From contig NZ_RYFF01000018.1 of the NCBI RefSeq assembly GCF_004138165.1, positions 1-64,000 of the forward strand: 64,000 nucleotides of DNA, in the 5' to 3' direction. Below are positions 26,339-35,234 of the stretch, piece by piece (position 1 is the stretch's first letter; each line of letters starts with the position of its first letter). Under the pieces are notes generated by a model. The model was not told the DNA's origin. It worked only from the letters and a program-made list of their open reading frames with translations, and did not search any database. A program made the translations under genes and the position numbers. This DNA is from Candidatus Chloroploca sp. Khr17. Lineage in GTDB: Bacteria; Chloroflexota; Chloroflexia; Chloroflexales; Chloroflexaceae.

Positions 26339-28252
26339 ATGCCGATTGACGATTACTATCAGGAATATGGCCCGATCCGGCGGCGTCGTGGCACGACAGG
26401 GATCGGCGAACAAGATCAACAACCGCCAGAGGATCCGCGTGAGCCGCGCCGCCGCGAGCCGCGCCGCCGTCGCCCAAAGCGCGTTCGCCGCAACTGGTGG
26501 GGGTGCCTCTTGCCCATCACAGGGCTGATTCTCGTTGTCCCGTTGCTGGCACTCTACGGTCTCAATTTCGTCTTGCGCGACCAGGCGCTGCCAGGCGTGT
26601 CGATTCAAGGTGAGTCGGTGGCAGGCAAGAACCGTAACGAGATTGCGGCAATGATCGATCTCCGTTACGCTGAATTTTTGCACCACCCGATTGCGCTCAT
26701 CTATCGCGACGAAAGCTGGCAGCCGCCGCTGGCCGATCTCGGCGTACGGTTCGATAGCGAAGCGATCGCCCGCCAGGCCCTCGCAGCCGGACGGCAGGGC
26801 GACCCACTCACCCGGGTGCGCGAACTCTGGCAACTCTGGCGTGAAGGGCTCGAACTCGCGCCAGCCTTGAGTGTCGACCAGGGTGCCTTGCAGAGCTACC
26901 TGCTCACGCTGACACCATGGATCGAGTACCCGCCCCAGGATGCGGCGCTCAGCATCGCCTCGGCGAAAATTGTTGGCACCCCAAGTACACCTGGCGTGCA
27001 GGTGCTCGTTGATGCCACCGCCAACGATATTCTGCTTGCCCTGCTCGAGTTGCGCCCCCAGGAAGTAACGATCCGTACCCGCTCGCTTGCGCCAGGGGTT
27101 GGTGATGAGGCCCTGGTTGAAGCGCAGGCGCGGGTGGCCGAGGTGTTGCAAACACCGCTCGAACTGCAACTCAACGAACAGCGTTGGATCTGGGCACCCG
27201 AGCGTCTGGCTGAATTGCTCCAGGTCGAACCGGTTGAAGACCGCCTCGAAGTACGCGTCGATCCGCAACGCCTTGAGCGCGCCGTTGAGGGGCTGGCCCA
27301 GATTGTTGATACAGGTACAGCCGAACCCCGGTTGCGGTTTGAGGGTGGGACAGTACGGATTATTGAAGAAGGCCGCCCGGGCTGGCGCCTCCGGCAAGAA
27401 GATGCCGCCAACGAAATTGCGAATGTGCTCTTGAGCAGCGCTCCCACCACGCGAACCCTCGCGCTCCCTGTCGATCAGCTTGAACCCGAGATCACGGCTG
27501 ACCGCATCACCGAGCTTGGCATCAATACGCTGGTCGCCGAAGGCAAAAGCAGTTTTGTTGGCTCGGCGGCTTACCGGATCACCAACATTCGCGCTGGGGC
27601 TGCACGCATGGACGGGGTCTTGATTGCGCCAGGCGAGGAGTTTTCGTTTAATCGCCAGCTTGGCGAAGTTGACGCAGCCAATGGTTTTGTCGAAGGCTAC
27701 GCGATCATTGGCAACCGGACCCAACTCGAATGGGGTGGTGGGGTTTGCCAGGTCTCGACCACGGTCTTTCGCAGCGCGTTCTGGGCCGGGTTGCCGATTA
27801 CCGAACGCCACGCCCATGCTTTTTATATTAGCTGGTACGATCGCTTTGGTTTGGGGCCCAACGGCGATGGGCAAGGCCTCGATGCCGCGATTTATACCGG
27901 GGTCACGGATCTCAAGTTCGTCAATGATACCGGCAATTGGCTGTTGATGCAGAGCAGGATGGACGAAGCCAACCAGATGCTTACCATTGAATTGTATGGC
28001 ACCCCGCTGGCGCGCGAGGTGCGCCTAGAAGGCCCGTTGATCAGCAACGAAGTGCGCGCCCCGGCCCAGCCAGTCTATATTGATGATCCCACCCTGGCCC
28101 GTGGGATAGTGCGCCAGAGTGATGTGGCCCGCAACGGACGTGACATCACCATCCAGCGCGTCCTGCTCAGCAACGGGGCCGAGATTGGCCGTGACACCTT
28201 TGTGACCCGTTTTCGCGCCTGGCCGAATATCTTTCTGCGTGGTACTGGCTAG
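26339..28252 (+). CDS. VanW-family protein with peptidoglycan-binding-like domains
   Basis: A 637-residue, probably membrane-anchored cell-envelope protein. A strongly basic, proline/arginine-rich cytoplasmic tail (about 1-50) precedes a single TM helix (around 58-80). Two repeated alpha/beta domains typical of YoaR-type proteins (GVSIQGESVAGKNRNE; ADLGVRFDSEA) fill about 85-380. The VanW domain follows at about 400-540: APGEEFSFNR, GYAIIGNRTQLEWGGGVCQVST and RHAHAFYISWYD. A G5-like segment ends the protein. VanW domains occur in some vancomycin-resistance clusters, but their biochemical role is unknown and no resistance genes are nearby. The ATG follows the divergent tRNA-Lys promoter directly; no Shine-Dalgarno site is seen. 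Confidence 0.88.
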   Translation: MPIDDYYQEYGPIRRRRGTTGIGEQDQQPPEDPREPRRREPRRRRPKRVRRNWWGCLLPITGLILVVPLLALYGLNFVLRDQALPGVSIQGESVAGKNRNEIAAMIDLRYAEFLHHPIALIYRDESWQPPLADLGVRFDSEAIARQALAAGRQGDPLTRVRELWQLWREGLELAPALSVDQGALQSYLLTLTPWIEYPPQDAALSIASAKIVGTPSTPGVQVLVDATANDILLALLELRPQEVTIRTRSLAPGVGDEALVEAQARVAEVLQTPLELQLNEQRWIWAPERLAELLQVEPVEDRLEVRVDPQRLERAVEGLAQIVDTGTAEPRLRFEGGTVRIIEEGRPGWRLRQEDAANEIANVLLSSAPTTRTLALPVDQLEPEITADRITELGINTLVAEGKSSFVGSAAYRITNIRAGAARMDGVLIAPGEEFSFNRQLGEVDAANGFVEGYAIIGNRTQLEWGGGVCQVSTTVFRSAFWAGLPITERHAHAFYISWYDRFGLGPNGDGQGLDAAIYTGVTDLKFVNDTGNWLLMQSRMDEANQMLTIELYGTPLAREVRLEGPLISNEVRAPAQPVYIDDPTLARGIVRQSDVARNGRDITIQRVLLSNGAEIGRDTFVTRFRAWPNIFLRGTG

Positions 28253-28305
28253 CGGTGCCGAGCGCTGAAGGCTAAAGCATTCTGATCTAGAGGTACAAGA
28301 AAGCC

Positions 28306-30849
28306 ATGAGCCTCGAGCCTATCAAATGCCGTGCGTGTGGCCATCTCAATCCGCCGGGCTCACGCTTTTGCAATGCGTGCGGCAGTTCCCTGCTCTTCAT
28401 TCGTCCCCTTCGTTTGCAACGCAAGAGCGGAGCGAGTGACGACGAACGAACGCAGGCTCAGCCTGAAACAGAAGTGAGTGAGCTTGACGCTGAAACGCTG
28501 ATGCCCGGGATCACCATTGATCCCGCCGGGCGTTATATGCTCACCCGAGCGATTGGTCAGGGTGGTTTTGGCCATGCCTACCTTGCCTTTGATCGCCAGT
28601 TGCAACGCTACTGTGTGGCCAAACGCCAGATCACTAATCCTGAATGGGATGTGCGTACGCGTGAGCAAGCCCTGCGCAATTTTCATCGCGAAGCCCGCCT
28701 GCTTGTCACCCTGAATACGCCCGGGCATCCCAATATCCCCGAGATTTATGAGTATCTGCCCGAGCAGCGCTTTCTGGTGATGAAGTATGTCGAAGGCCGC
28801 GACCTCGGGCTGATTGTGCATGAACAGGGCGGGCGGCTCACCGTCGAAGAGAGCCTGACGATTGCACGTGATATCGCCGATGCCCTGGTCTATATGCACG
28901 CACGCGAACCCGAGCCGGTGCTCCATCGCGATATCAAGCTGGCAAATATCTTGATTGACAGCGCTGGACGGGTCTGGCTCATTGATTTTGGCCTGTCACG
29001 CGTTGCGCCGGTACAAGGCGAAATCAAGCCCGATGACACCCAATTGGCCGGCACCCTCGGGTTTACGCCGCCTGAACAATGGCACGGCAAAGCCGAGCCA
29101 CGCTCAGATATTTACGCGCTCTCGGCCACGCTCTATATTCTGCTCACGGGCTTTCAACCAGCGTTGACGCGTGAGAACCTGAGCGAATTCCTGCTTGGCA
29201 AGGTTCAGCCCTATCCTCCGCTGCGCACCATTGATGCGGAGCTCCCCCTCGAAGTTGAGGCGCTCTTGATGCGTGGCCTTGCCCTGGAACCCGAGCAACG
29301 GCCTGATGCAGAGGGTTTCCTTGCGACCGTGCGCGAACTCTTGATGCCCATTAGTCATACCGACTTGCAAGCCCCTGATGGCAGTGAACTTGCCGACGAA
29401 ACAGCCTTGCGGCAATGGGCCGAAGCCCACTGGACAGATGCAGCGACATGGCTCTACAACAACTTACCTGACCAGGTTGAGCAATTGTGGGGGCGGAACA
29501 AACTGGCGGCTGATATGCGCCGGGCCGTTGCTACCCATAGTGATGATATGCACGCAGGCCTTGATGCCTTGCTCGCACGCCTCGATCCCGAAAACTTTGG
29601 TGCCGAGCGTCCCCAACTAGTGACTGATCAACGGAGCATTGACTTTGGAGCGTTGAGCCTGGATGAACGTCGCGATATGTGGCTCAAGCTTAGTAACAAG
29701 GGGCGACGTTATCTCCAACTGACGCTTCAAACCCCGCGCTGGGTCATTCCAGGGGCCAAGAGCGTGAGCTTGCCCCCCGGCACGCACCAGCGCCTGAAAC
29801 TTACTGCCGATATGCGGCGGGTGGAAGATAGTGGCATCTTCCATGACATGCTGATCCTGAGAGATGCGACGGGGGCTGGTTTTCAGATTGAACTCCAGGC
29901 CCGCCTCTCGCGCTGGCGGGCCTTTCTCCGCAGTGTCGCCGGGAGCCGTAGCAACGACTGGACAGTCGGCAATGCACGGCTGCTACGCACCATCCAGGCC
30001 CACCGCGGTGGAGTCTGGGCGCTTGCCTTCAGCCCTGATACGAACAACCTGGTCTCGGGGGGGGCAGATGGAATGGCACGGATCTGGCGGGTTGCTGACG
30101 GCAGTCTGGTAAGCCACCTTGATGAGCAGGCAGGCAATGCCTTGAATGCGAGCTATAGTCCTGATGGCCTCTTGATCGCGATCACGGCAAGCGATACCGG
30201 GATCAAAATCTGGCGTTCCCACGAGCGCAAACTGGTACTGACGATCCCCAGTCATGTCAGCTATCAAGAAAATATCTACTTTAGCTACGACAGCCAAGCG
30301 CTGATCAGCAATGGCAATGATGGAACCATTCGCTACTGGCGACTCCGCGATGGCAAGCAGGTGAAACTAATCCAGACCGTCAAGAGCGCCCTTTCGTTCA
30401 CGTGCCGTCCCGATGTGCAAGTGCTTGCTGTTGGTTGCAGCGACGGGGTGATCCGGCTCTATGACGGGAAAGAAGGACACCTGCAAGCGAGCCTGAGTGG
30501 GCATCGGAGTGAGGTAAACTGCGTAACGTATAGTCGCGATGGCAGCCTGCTGGCCTCGGGCGGCAGCGACGGGCTTATTTGTCTCTGGGATGACGAGCGT
30601 GGCACATTGCAACAGACGATTCAGGCCCAGCAGAATGCGATCCGTACCCTGGCAATCCATCCCGATGGCTTGTTGATCGCGTCAGGCGGCGTCGATGGAA
30701 GCATCAAGCTATGGCGGACAAACGACGGCCACCTGTGCCAGACGCTGAGCGGGCACAGTGGGGGCGTCTTACGCACCACCTTTAGCCCTGAGGGTGATCT
30801 GCTGGCCTCGGGGGGGAGCGATGGGAAGATTCTTTTCTGGCAGGCGTGA
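28306..30849 (+). CDS. Zinc-ribbon Ser/Thr protein kinase fused to WD40 repeats
   Basis: An 847-residue signalling protein. An N-terminal zinc ribbon (C8, C11, C22, C25) is followed by a Hanks-type kinase domain, about 75-345: glycine loop IGQGGFGHAY, Lys in YCVAKRQI, catalytic HRDIKLANILID, and IDFGLSR. A linker of about 200 residues with an immunoglobulin-like beta stretch leads to at least six WD40 repeats (about 565-847; SGGADGMARIWR, ASGGSDGLICLWD, ASGGVDGSIKLWR, ASGGSDGKILFWQ). There is no TM segment, so it is probably cytoplasmic, with the propeller as a protein-docking platform. Targets are unknown. AGGTACAAGAAAGCC precedes the ATG. Confidence 0.93.
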   Translation: MSLEPIKCRACGHLNPPGSRFCNACGSSLLFIRPLRLQRKSGASDDERTQAQPETEVSELDAETLMPGITIDPAGRYMLTRAIGQGGFGHAYLAFDRQLQRYCVAKRQITNPEWDVRTREQALRNFHREARLLVTLNTPGHPNIPEIYEYLPEQRFLVMKYVEGRDLGLIVHEQGGRLTVEESLTIARDIADALVYMHAREPEPVLHRDIKLANILIDSAGRVWLIDFGLSRVAPVQGEIKPDDTQLAGTLGFTPPEQWHGKAEPRSDIYALSATLYILLTGFQPALTRENLSEFLLGKVQPYPPLRTIDAELPLEVEALLMRGLALEPEQRPDAEGFLATVRELLMPISHTDLQAPDGSELADETALRQWAEAHWTDAATWLYNNLPDQVEQLWGRNKLAADMRRAVATHSDDMHAGLDALLARLDPENFGAERPQLVTDQRSIDFGALSLDERRDMWLKLSNKGRRYLQLTLQTPRWVIPGAKSVSLPPGTHQRLKLTADMRRVEDSGIFHDMLILRDATGAGFQIELQARLSRWRAFLRSVAGSRSNDWTVGNARLLRTIQAHRGGVWALAFSPDTNNLVSGGADGMARIWRVADGSLVSHLDEQAGNALNASYSPDGLLIAITASDTGIKIWRSHERKLVLTIPSHVSYQENIYFSYDSQALISNGNDGTIRYWRLRDGKQVKLIQTVKSALSFTCRPDVQVLAVGCSDGVIRLYDGKEGHLQASLSGHRSEVNCVTYSRDGSLLASGGSDGLICLWDDERGTLQQTIQAQQNAIRTLAIHPDGLLIASGGVDGSIKLWRTNDGHLCQTLSGHSGGVLRTTFSPEGDLLASGGSDGKILFWQA

Positions 30850-30918
30850 GCCTCTTGACGAGGCTAACGCCTGCCGGGTGACAGTTGAACTTTAGGGATG
30901 CCGCCCTAAAAAACCGGC

Positions 30919-30965
30919 TTCTTTCGCAAAAAAAGCCAGCTGCGCTGGCTTTTTTTGCGAAAGAA
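30919..30965. terminator. Symmetric terminator after the kinase gene
   Basis: Perfect 22-bp arms around TGC: the core AAAAAAAGCCAGC-TGC-GCTGGCTTTTTTT is flanked by CTTTCGC/GCGAAAG. It serves both the kinase and the convergent SH3 gene. A second imperfect hairpin lies at 30841-30872 across the kinase stop codon. Confidence 0.88.
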
Positions 30966-30994
30966 AGCTTTTTGTGGACCGCAGGCCCTATAAG

Positions 30995-31609
30995 CTATTC
31001 AGGTTGCAAAACGAGTTCAGTTCCGGCGACCCAACCTTCGCGTCCGTCGGCGGCACGAATACGCCACCAGGGGTAGCCATCGAGTTGCGTCGGGCCTTCG
31101 AGCAAGGTCATCTGGGTACCAGGGGCCAGGCCATCAAACGCATTGGAATTGAGCCCGGGTTTATCACGGAGGCGCAGGTTCTTGCCGCCAGCCTTTTGCA
31201 CCCAGACGGTGACGCCAACGGCAAGCACGGCCGGTTTTGGTGCGCCACCAAGGACAACGCGACTACCCTCGGCAACAGCCTGTGACGCAGCCGACGCGGT
31301 GCTGGTTGCGGCTGATGCAGCCGCGGCTTTGGCTTTATTCGCCTCTTGCTGAGCCTTGTTGAGCTCGGCCTGCATCTGACGCATCTTCGCCTGAGCGTCG
31401 GCAACCGCTTTGTTGGCCACGTCCACTTTCTCGGCATCCTTTTTGGCTGCCTCCAGCTTCTTTTCGAGTTCAGCAACCTCTTTCGCTTTGGCCTCAACCT
31501 GGCCGCTCATCTCGCGCATCGCCTTCGACATCTGCTCCTTCTGCGCTTCGAGCTCGGCCCGGGCCTTCTCTTCCTCTTCCTGCTTCTTCTTGTTGCCAAA
31601 GTTGATCAT
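30995..31609 (-). CDS. Coiled-coil protein with C-terminal bacterial SH3 domain
   Basis: 204 residues, no signal peptide or TM segment. Residues about 8-110 are a highly charged Lys/Glu/Ala-rich coiled coil (KKKQEEEEKARAELEAQKEQ, LEKKLEAAKKDAEK). An Ala/Ser-rich linker leads to an SH3b-like domain at about 135-204 (KNLRLRDKPGLNSNAF; LEGPTQLDGYPWWRIRAADG; EGWVAGTELV). SH3b domains usually bind cell-wall or peptide ligands; lack of an export signal suggests an internal scaffold role or non-classical export. AGGAGGAGCG precedes the ATG. It converges on the kinase gene. Confidence 0.8.
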   Translation of the reverse strand: MINFGNKKKQEEEEKARAELEAQKEQMSKAMREMSGQVEAKAKEVAELEKKLEAAKKDAEKVDVANKAVADAQAKMRQMQAELNKAQQEANKAKAAAASAATSTASAASQAVAEGSRVVLGGAPKPAVLAVGVTVWVQKAGGKNLRLRDKPGLNSNAFDGLAPGTQMTLLEGPTQLDGYPWWRIRAADGREGWVAGTELVLQPE

Positions 31610-32047
31610 GACTCGCTCCTCCTGTTGTTAGGTAATTCTGAACACCTGAGACCCTTCGCTGCGCTCAGGGTGACAAAGCATCGGGAAACTTTGTTGACAG
31701 ACTACTAAACACTAATTTAGTCTGTGAAGTACGTTTTGTAGTGTTTTGCGAGCCTGCTTTGCCCCCTCCCCAGCCCTCCCCCGTTGGGGGAGGGAGCCAG
31801 ACGCCTCCCCGGGGGAAGGTCATAGGCCCAATCATCAAACGCCCCAGTCATCAGCTTGCGGGGATGGTAACGAAAGCCAAACAGAGCGTCGGATAGCGCT
31901 CGACAAAAGCATGGAGCGTAGCTTCGACGTCGTGAGGGCGCACATAGTTCGTACATTCAATCATGCAGGCATAGTAGCACAGCGAGCAGGCAACGGCAAG
32001 ATGTGAGCCGAACAATCTGCCTCTTGTCTCATTCACCTCTGATCGCG
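31610..32047. repeat. Gene-free spacer with dispersed repeats
   Basis: About 440 bp without a convincing gene. It contains a 30-bp palindromic repeat at 31645-31674 that is identical to 63850-63879, and a CCCTCCCCC-GTT-GGGGGAGGG hairpin at 31774-31794. A 37-codon reverse frame at 31851-31964 starts with a YVRPHDVE-like stretch vaguely like the beginning of FAD-binding CoxM proteins, probably by chance or as a relic. Confidence 0.6.
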
Positions 32048-32053
32048 TATAAT
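32048..32053 (+). promoter_or_regulatory. -10 element of uracil-DNA glycosylase gene
   Basis: TATAATGGAAAG begins at 32048, about 15-20 bp ahead of the first possible GTG start. The same TATAATGG core occurs before tRNA-Gln and the thiolase gene. No clear -35 is seen. Confidence 0.55.
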
Positions 32054-32067
32054 GGAAAGAGTACAAT

Positions 32068-32730
32068 GTGGTTTTCAGCTTAGTGGATAGAACATTGACT
32101 GCTGTTGACATCCTGCAACTCATCACTCACGAGGTGCAGACCTGTACCCGTTGTGCCTTGCATACCGGGCGGACGCGGGCTGTGCCAGGTGAAGGGCCCC
32201 CAAGCGCCGAGGTCATGCTAATCGGCGAAGGGCCTGGATACCATGAAGATCGTCAGGGGCGCCCCTTTGTCGGGCCTTCTGGTCAATTGCTTGATGATCT
32301 GCTGGCCCTGGCAGGGCTGCAACGCGCTGATGTCTTCATAGGCAATGTGATCAAGTGCCGTCCACCCAAGAATCGTGACCCGTTACCGGATGAAGTAGCA
32401 ACATGCACGCAGGCCTATCTCTTTCGCCAGATCGAAGCGCTCAACCCTAAAGTCATTGTCACACTCGGGCGCTTTTCGATGAATCTCTTTTTACCTGGTG
32501 AAAAGATCTCACGCATCCATGGGCAACCACGGATCGTTGAGGGACGCCTGATTGTGCCAATGCTCCATCCAGCAGCGGCTTTGCACCAGCCACAGAATCG
32601 TCCGCTGCTCGAAGCTGATTTTCGCCGCCTGCCCGAGTTACTGGCAACCGTTGAACGTGAGGCTCCTGCACCTGCACCAGCCACGCGTCCCAACGATGAA
32701 CCACCGCTCGAGCAGCTTAGCCTGTTTTAA
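32068..32730 (+). CDS. Type-4 (Fe-S) uracil-DNA glycosylase
   Basis: Removes uracil from DNA for base-excision repair. The roughly 215-residue product shows the family-4 pattern: the CTRCALHTGRTRAVPGEGP cluster-binding and uracil-site region, LIGEGPGYHEDRQGRPFVG (catalytic loop), FIGNVIKCRPPKNRDP, a fourth cysteine in VATCTQA, VTLGRFS, and MLHPAAALHQ (His-Pro loop). Four cysteines suit a 4Fe-4S cluster. The start is uncertain: a GTG at 32068 would leave almost no leader after the likely -10 element, and a GTG at 32083 or a later TTG is possible. The next gene begins 10 bp after its stop. Confidence 0.9.
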   Translation: MVFSLVDRTLTAVDILQLITHEVQTCTRCALHTGRTRAVPGEGPPSAEVMLIGEGPGYHEDRQGRPFVGPSGQLLDDLLALAGLQRADVFIGNVIKCRPPKNRDPLPDEVATCTQAYLFRQIEALNPKVIVTLGRFSMNLFLPGEKISRIHGQPRIVEGRLIVPMLHPAAALHQPQNRPLLEADFRRLPELLATVEREAPAPAPATRPNDEPPLEQLSLF

Positions 32731-32740
32731 ACTGTTGTTC

Positions 32741-33316
32741 ATGAATACCTATCGTCTCTCTGCCGCTGGTCGGCGTCTGGTGCTTATTCTGTTAATTGCC
32801 GCCCTGCTGATCTGGGCCTTTGCGATCTGGAGTTTTGCGAGTACGCTTCGCTTGAGTTATAACCCGCTGGAGTTCTGGCCAAGTCTGCAAGCAACCCTGG
32901 CGTCGGGGCCTGGTATTGGGCAGCTTGTGCCTGCTTTGCTCATGTTTGTTTTGATCATCGCCACGCCTTTTTTGATCTGGAATCTGCTCATCGAATGGGC
33001 CGCCGCCTATACACCGACCCCAGATGGGTTGCGGTTTGCCTCGCTCGGGGTACAAATCGAGTATCCATGGGCTGCCGTAAGTGAACTTCGGCGTACTGAT
33101 GATGATCGCGAAGAGCCTTTTGATGAACTGGTGTTAACGACCGATTGCACAACCCAAATTCGCAATCCGCTCGTACGGCTGCTCTATCGTCAGGCTTATG
33201 GGTCACTGCGCCTGCCTATCTATGCAGGTGTTGAAACACGCGATGAACTGCTCGCCGAGATTCGCCGTGCGACCCGGATGGCTGACCCGCTGGCTGAAAC
33301 TGCGCCAGCTGTTTGA
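32741..33316 (+). CDS. Two-helix membrane protein with cytoplasmic PH-like domain, function unknown
   Basis: About 191 residues. Two hydrophobic segments (about 12-35 and 62-88) form a hairpin anchor; the rest, beginning YTPTPDGLRFASLGVQIEYPWAAVSEL, looks like a small beta-rich PH-like domain as in bacterial YdbT/DUF304-type proteins, where strands read G-L-R-F...I-P-W-x-x-V. That likeness is by eye only. It follows the glycosylase gene by 10 bp and may be co-transcribed; a longer frame starting upstream would overlap that gene and is rejected. Confidence 0.6.
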   Translation: MNTYRLSAAGRRLVLILLIAALLIWAFAIWSFASTLRLSYNPLEFWPSLQATLASGPGIGQLVPALLMFVLIIATPFLIWNLLIEWAAAYTPTPDGLRFASLGVQIEYPWAAVSELRRTDDDREEPFDELVLTTDCTTQIRNPLVRLLYRQAYGSLRLPIYAGVETRDELLAEIRRATRMADPLAETAPAV

Positions 33317-33484
33317 TCAATGTTGGAACCATTGCCCCCCGCCGATCTGGTGACAATGGCAAAAGAAACAGGCGTTGCTACGCTCGTACCAAGGCAATGA
33401 TGACGAGATAGCACGCAAATTGCGAAAGGAGACGAAGTTTGCTTCCAGCCTGTGGACTGGTTCTGGCGACTTCAGCAACGACTT

Positions 33485-35161
33485 ATGGCTAAAAACAAAG
33501 TTCGCGTCCTGCCCCTCGGTGGTGTTGGTGAGGTCGGACGGAACATGTGGGTCGTTGAGTATGACGATGAAATTGTCATTCTCGACTGTGGAGTCATGTT
33601 CCCCGAAGCCGATATGCTCGGTGTCGATCTGGTGCTGCCCGATATTACCTATTTGCGCGAAAAGACGAGCAAAATTAAAGGCATTTTGCTGACCCACGGC
33701 CACGAAGATCATATCGGGGCCGTGCCCCATTTGATCAGTGATCTCGGGTTCCCCCCGATTTTCGGCACACGCCTCGCGCACGGTCTGCTCAGCAATAAGC
33801 TGAAAGAGCATCGCCTGCTTGATAAGGTGACCCAGGTGATCATTAATGATACCGACACCTTCCAGGTTGGCCCGTTCACGGTTGAGCCGTTCCATATTGC
33901 TCACTCGATTCCCGATGCCGTCGGTTTTGCGCTGACGACCCCGGCAGGGATGGTGATCTATTTGACCGACTGGAAACTCGATCATACGCCGGTTGACGGT
34001 AAGCCAACCAATATTCAAAAACTGTCGGATCTGGCACAGCGCAAGCCCCTGGTGTTGCTTACCGACTGTGTGCGCGTCGAGTCGAAAGGCTATACGCCAA
34101 GTGAGGCGACGATTGGTGAAGCCTTCGATAATATCTTTGCCGTTGCCCCCGGGCGCATTATCGTGGCAACCTTTGCGTCAAATATTAGCCGCGTGCAACA
34201 GGTGATCGATTCAGCTGAAGCCTATGGCCGCAAGGTGATGCTTGCCGGGCGTAGCATGGAGAACAACTCGCGGATCGCGCTCGAAATGGGCTTCCTCCGC
34301 GCTGAACAAGGCACGTTCATTCGCCCCAGTGAACTCGCAGCCTATCCCGATGACCAGATTGCGGTCGTTTGTACGGGGAGCCAGGGCGAACCCATGGCCG
34401 CGCTGAATCGGATGGCGAATCGCGATTACAACCATCTCAAGATTAAAGAGGGTGATACGGTTGTCGTCTCGGCAACCCCGATCCCCGGCAATGAGGTGAG
34501 TGTCAGTCGGGTCATCAATAACCTCTTCCGCCTCGGTGCCGATGTGATCTATGGCGGCGAGGCGAAAGTCCACGTCTCGGGGCACGCCGCGCAGGAAGAA
34601 CTCAAACTCGTGCTCGCCCTGCTCCAACCCGAGTTTGTAATCCCGTTCCACGGCGATTATCGCCATATGGTGCTGTATCGTAAACTGGCGATGAGTATCA
34701 GTGGCAAGTTCACTGAAGAGAATGTGATCATTCCCGATCCTGGCTCGATTATGGAGTTTTCGCACGGCTCGGGCAAGGTGGTCGGCAAGGCGCCCGTTGG
34801 TTATATCTATGTTGATGGCACGACCGTCGGCGATGTTGGCAATGTGGTGGTGCGTGACCGCCAGATGCTTGCCAAGGATGGGATGCTGATTGTTGTGGTC
34901 GGCATTGATATGTCTTCGGGCGAGCTCGTCGCTGGCCCCGATGTGGTGTCACGTGGCTTTGTCTATATGCGCCAGAGCCGCGATCTCGTTGAGGCAACCA
35001 AAGATGCGGTGCGCTCGGCCCTGACGGTGCGCAATGGGGCTATGCCCGGGAGCATTGATGGTGCGTTTGTGAGCCGGAAGATCAAGGATGTGGTGAGCGA
35101 GTTCCTCTATCGCGAGACCAAGCGCCGCCCGATGGTGCTGCCTGTCGTGATGGAGGTCTGA
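33485..35161 (+). CDS. rnj: Ribonuclease J
   Basis: A metallo-beta-lactamase/beta-CASP nuclease that processes and degrades RNA with 5'-exo and endonuclease activity. The zinc motif LLTHGHEDHIGAVPH, the HSIPDAVGF His, YLTDWKLDH (Asp) and the beta-CASP motif ATFASNISRVQQ followed by SMENNSRIA and FHGDYRH are all present, then the C-terminal dimerisation domain. About 558 residues is normal. I start at the ATG giving MAKNKVRVLPLGGVGE, as RNase J proteins begin with a GGVGE(I/V)G strand near residue 13. A GTG at 33452 would add 11 residues; AAAGGAGA lies some 17 bp before that GTG. Confidence 0.95.
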   Translation: MAKNKVRVLPLGGVGEVGRNMWVVEYDDEIVILDCGVMFPEADMLGVDLVLPDITYLREKTSKIKGILLTHGHEDHIGAVPHLISDLGFPPIFGTRLAHGLLSNKLKEHRLLDKVTQVIINDTDTFQVGPFTVEPFHIAHSIPDAVGFALTTPAGMVIYLTDWKLDHTPVDGKPTNIQKLSDLAQRKPLVLLTDCVRVESKGYTPSEATIGEAFDNIFAVAPGRIIVATFASNISRVQQVIDSAEAYGRKVMLAGRSMENNSRIALEMGFLRAEQGTFIRPSELAAYPDDQIAVVCTGSQGEPMAALNRMANRDYNHLKIKEGDTVVVSATPIPGNEVSVSRVINNLFRLGADVIYGGEAKVHVSGHAAQEELKLVLALLQPEFVIPFHGDYRHMVLYRKLAMSISGKFTEENVIIPDPGSIMEFSHGSGKVVGKAPVGYIYVDGTTVGDVGNVVVRDRQMLAKDGMLIVVVGIDMSSGELVAGPDVVSRGFVYMRQSRDLVEATKDAVRSALTVRNGAMPGSIDGAFVSRKIKDVVSEFLYRETKRRPMVLPVVMEV

Positions 35162-35178
35162 GCCAGGTTGCTAGGGTG

Positions 35179-35219
35179 CGCACGCAAAAAAGCCAGCTAT
35201 GCTGGCTTTTTTGCGTGCG
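35179..35219. terminator. Symmetric terminator after RNase J gene
   Basis: Perfect 19-bp arms around TAT; core AAAAAAGCCAGC-TAT-GCTGGCTTTTTT flanked by CGCACGC/GCGTGCG. It serves the convergent transporter gene too. Confidence 0.88.
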
Positions 35220-35234
35220 GGCTTTAGGCTCACC

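Noticed and set aside
26321-27874. 517-codon reverse frame opposite the VanW gene
   Set aside because: Shadow of the forward gene, which has TM and VanW motifs; no ribosome site.
31851-31964. 37-codon reverse frame beginning like a CoxM FAD-binding protein
   Set aside because: Only a short YVRPHDVE-like likeness, no ribosome site, no remaining domain; too weak to call a pseudogene.
33320-33400. 26-codon frame between the PH-like gene and RNase J
   Set aside because: No Shine-Dalgarno site and no conserved features; probably leader sequence.
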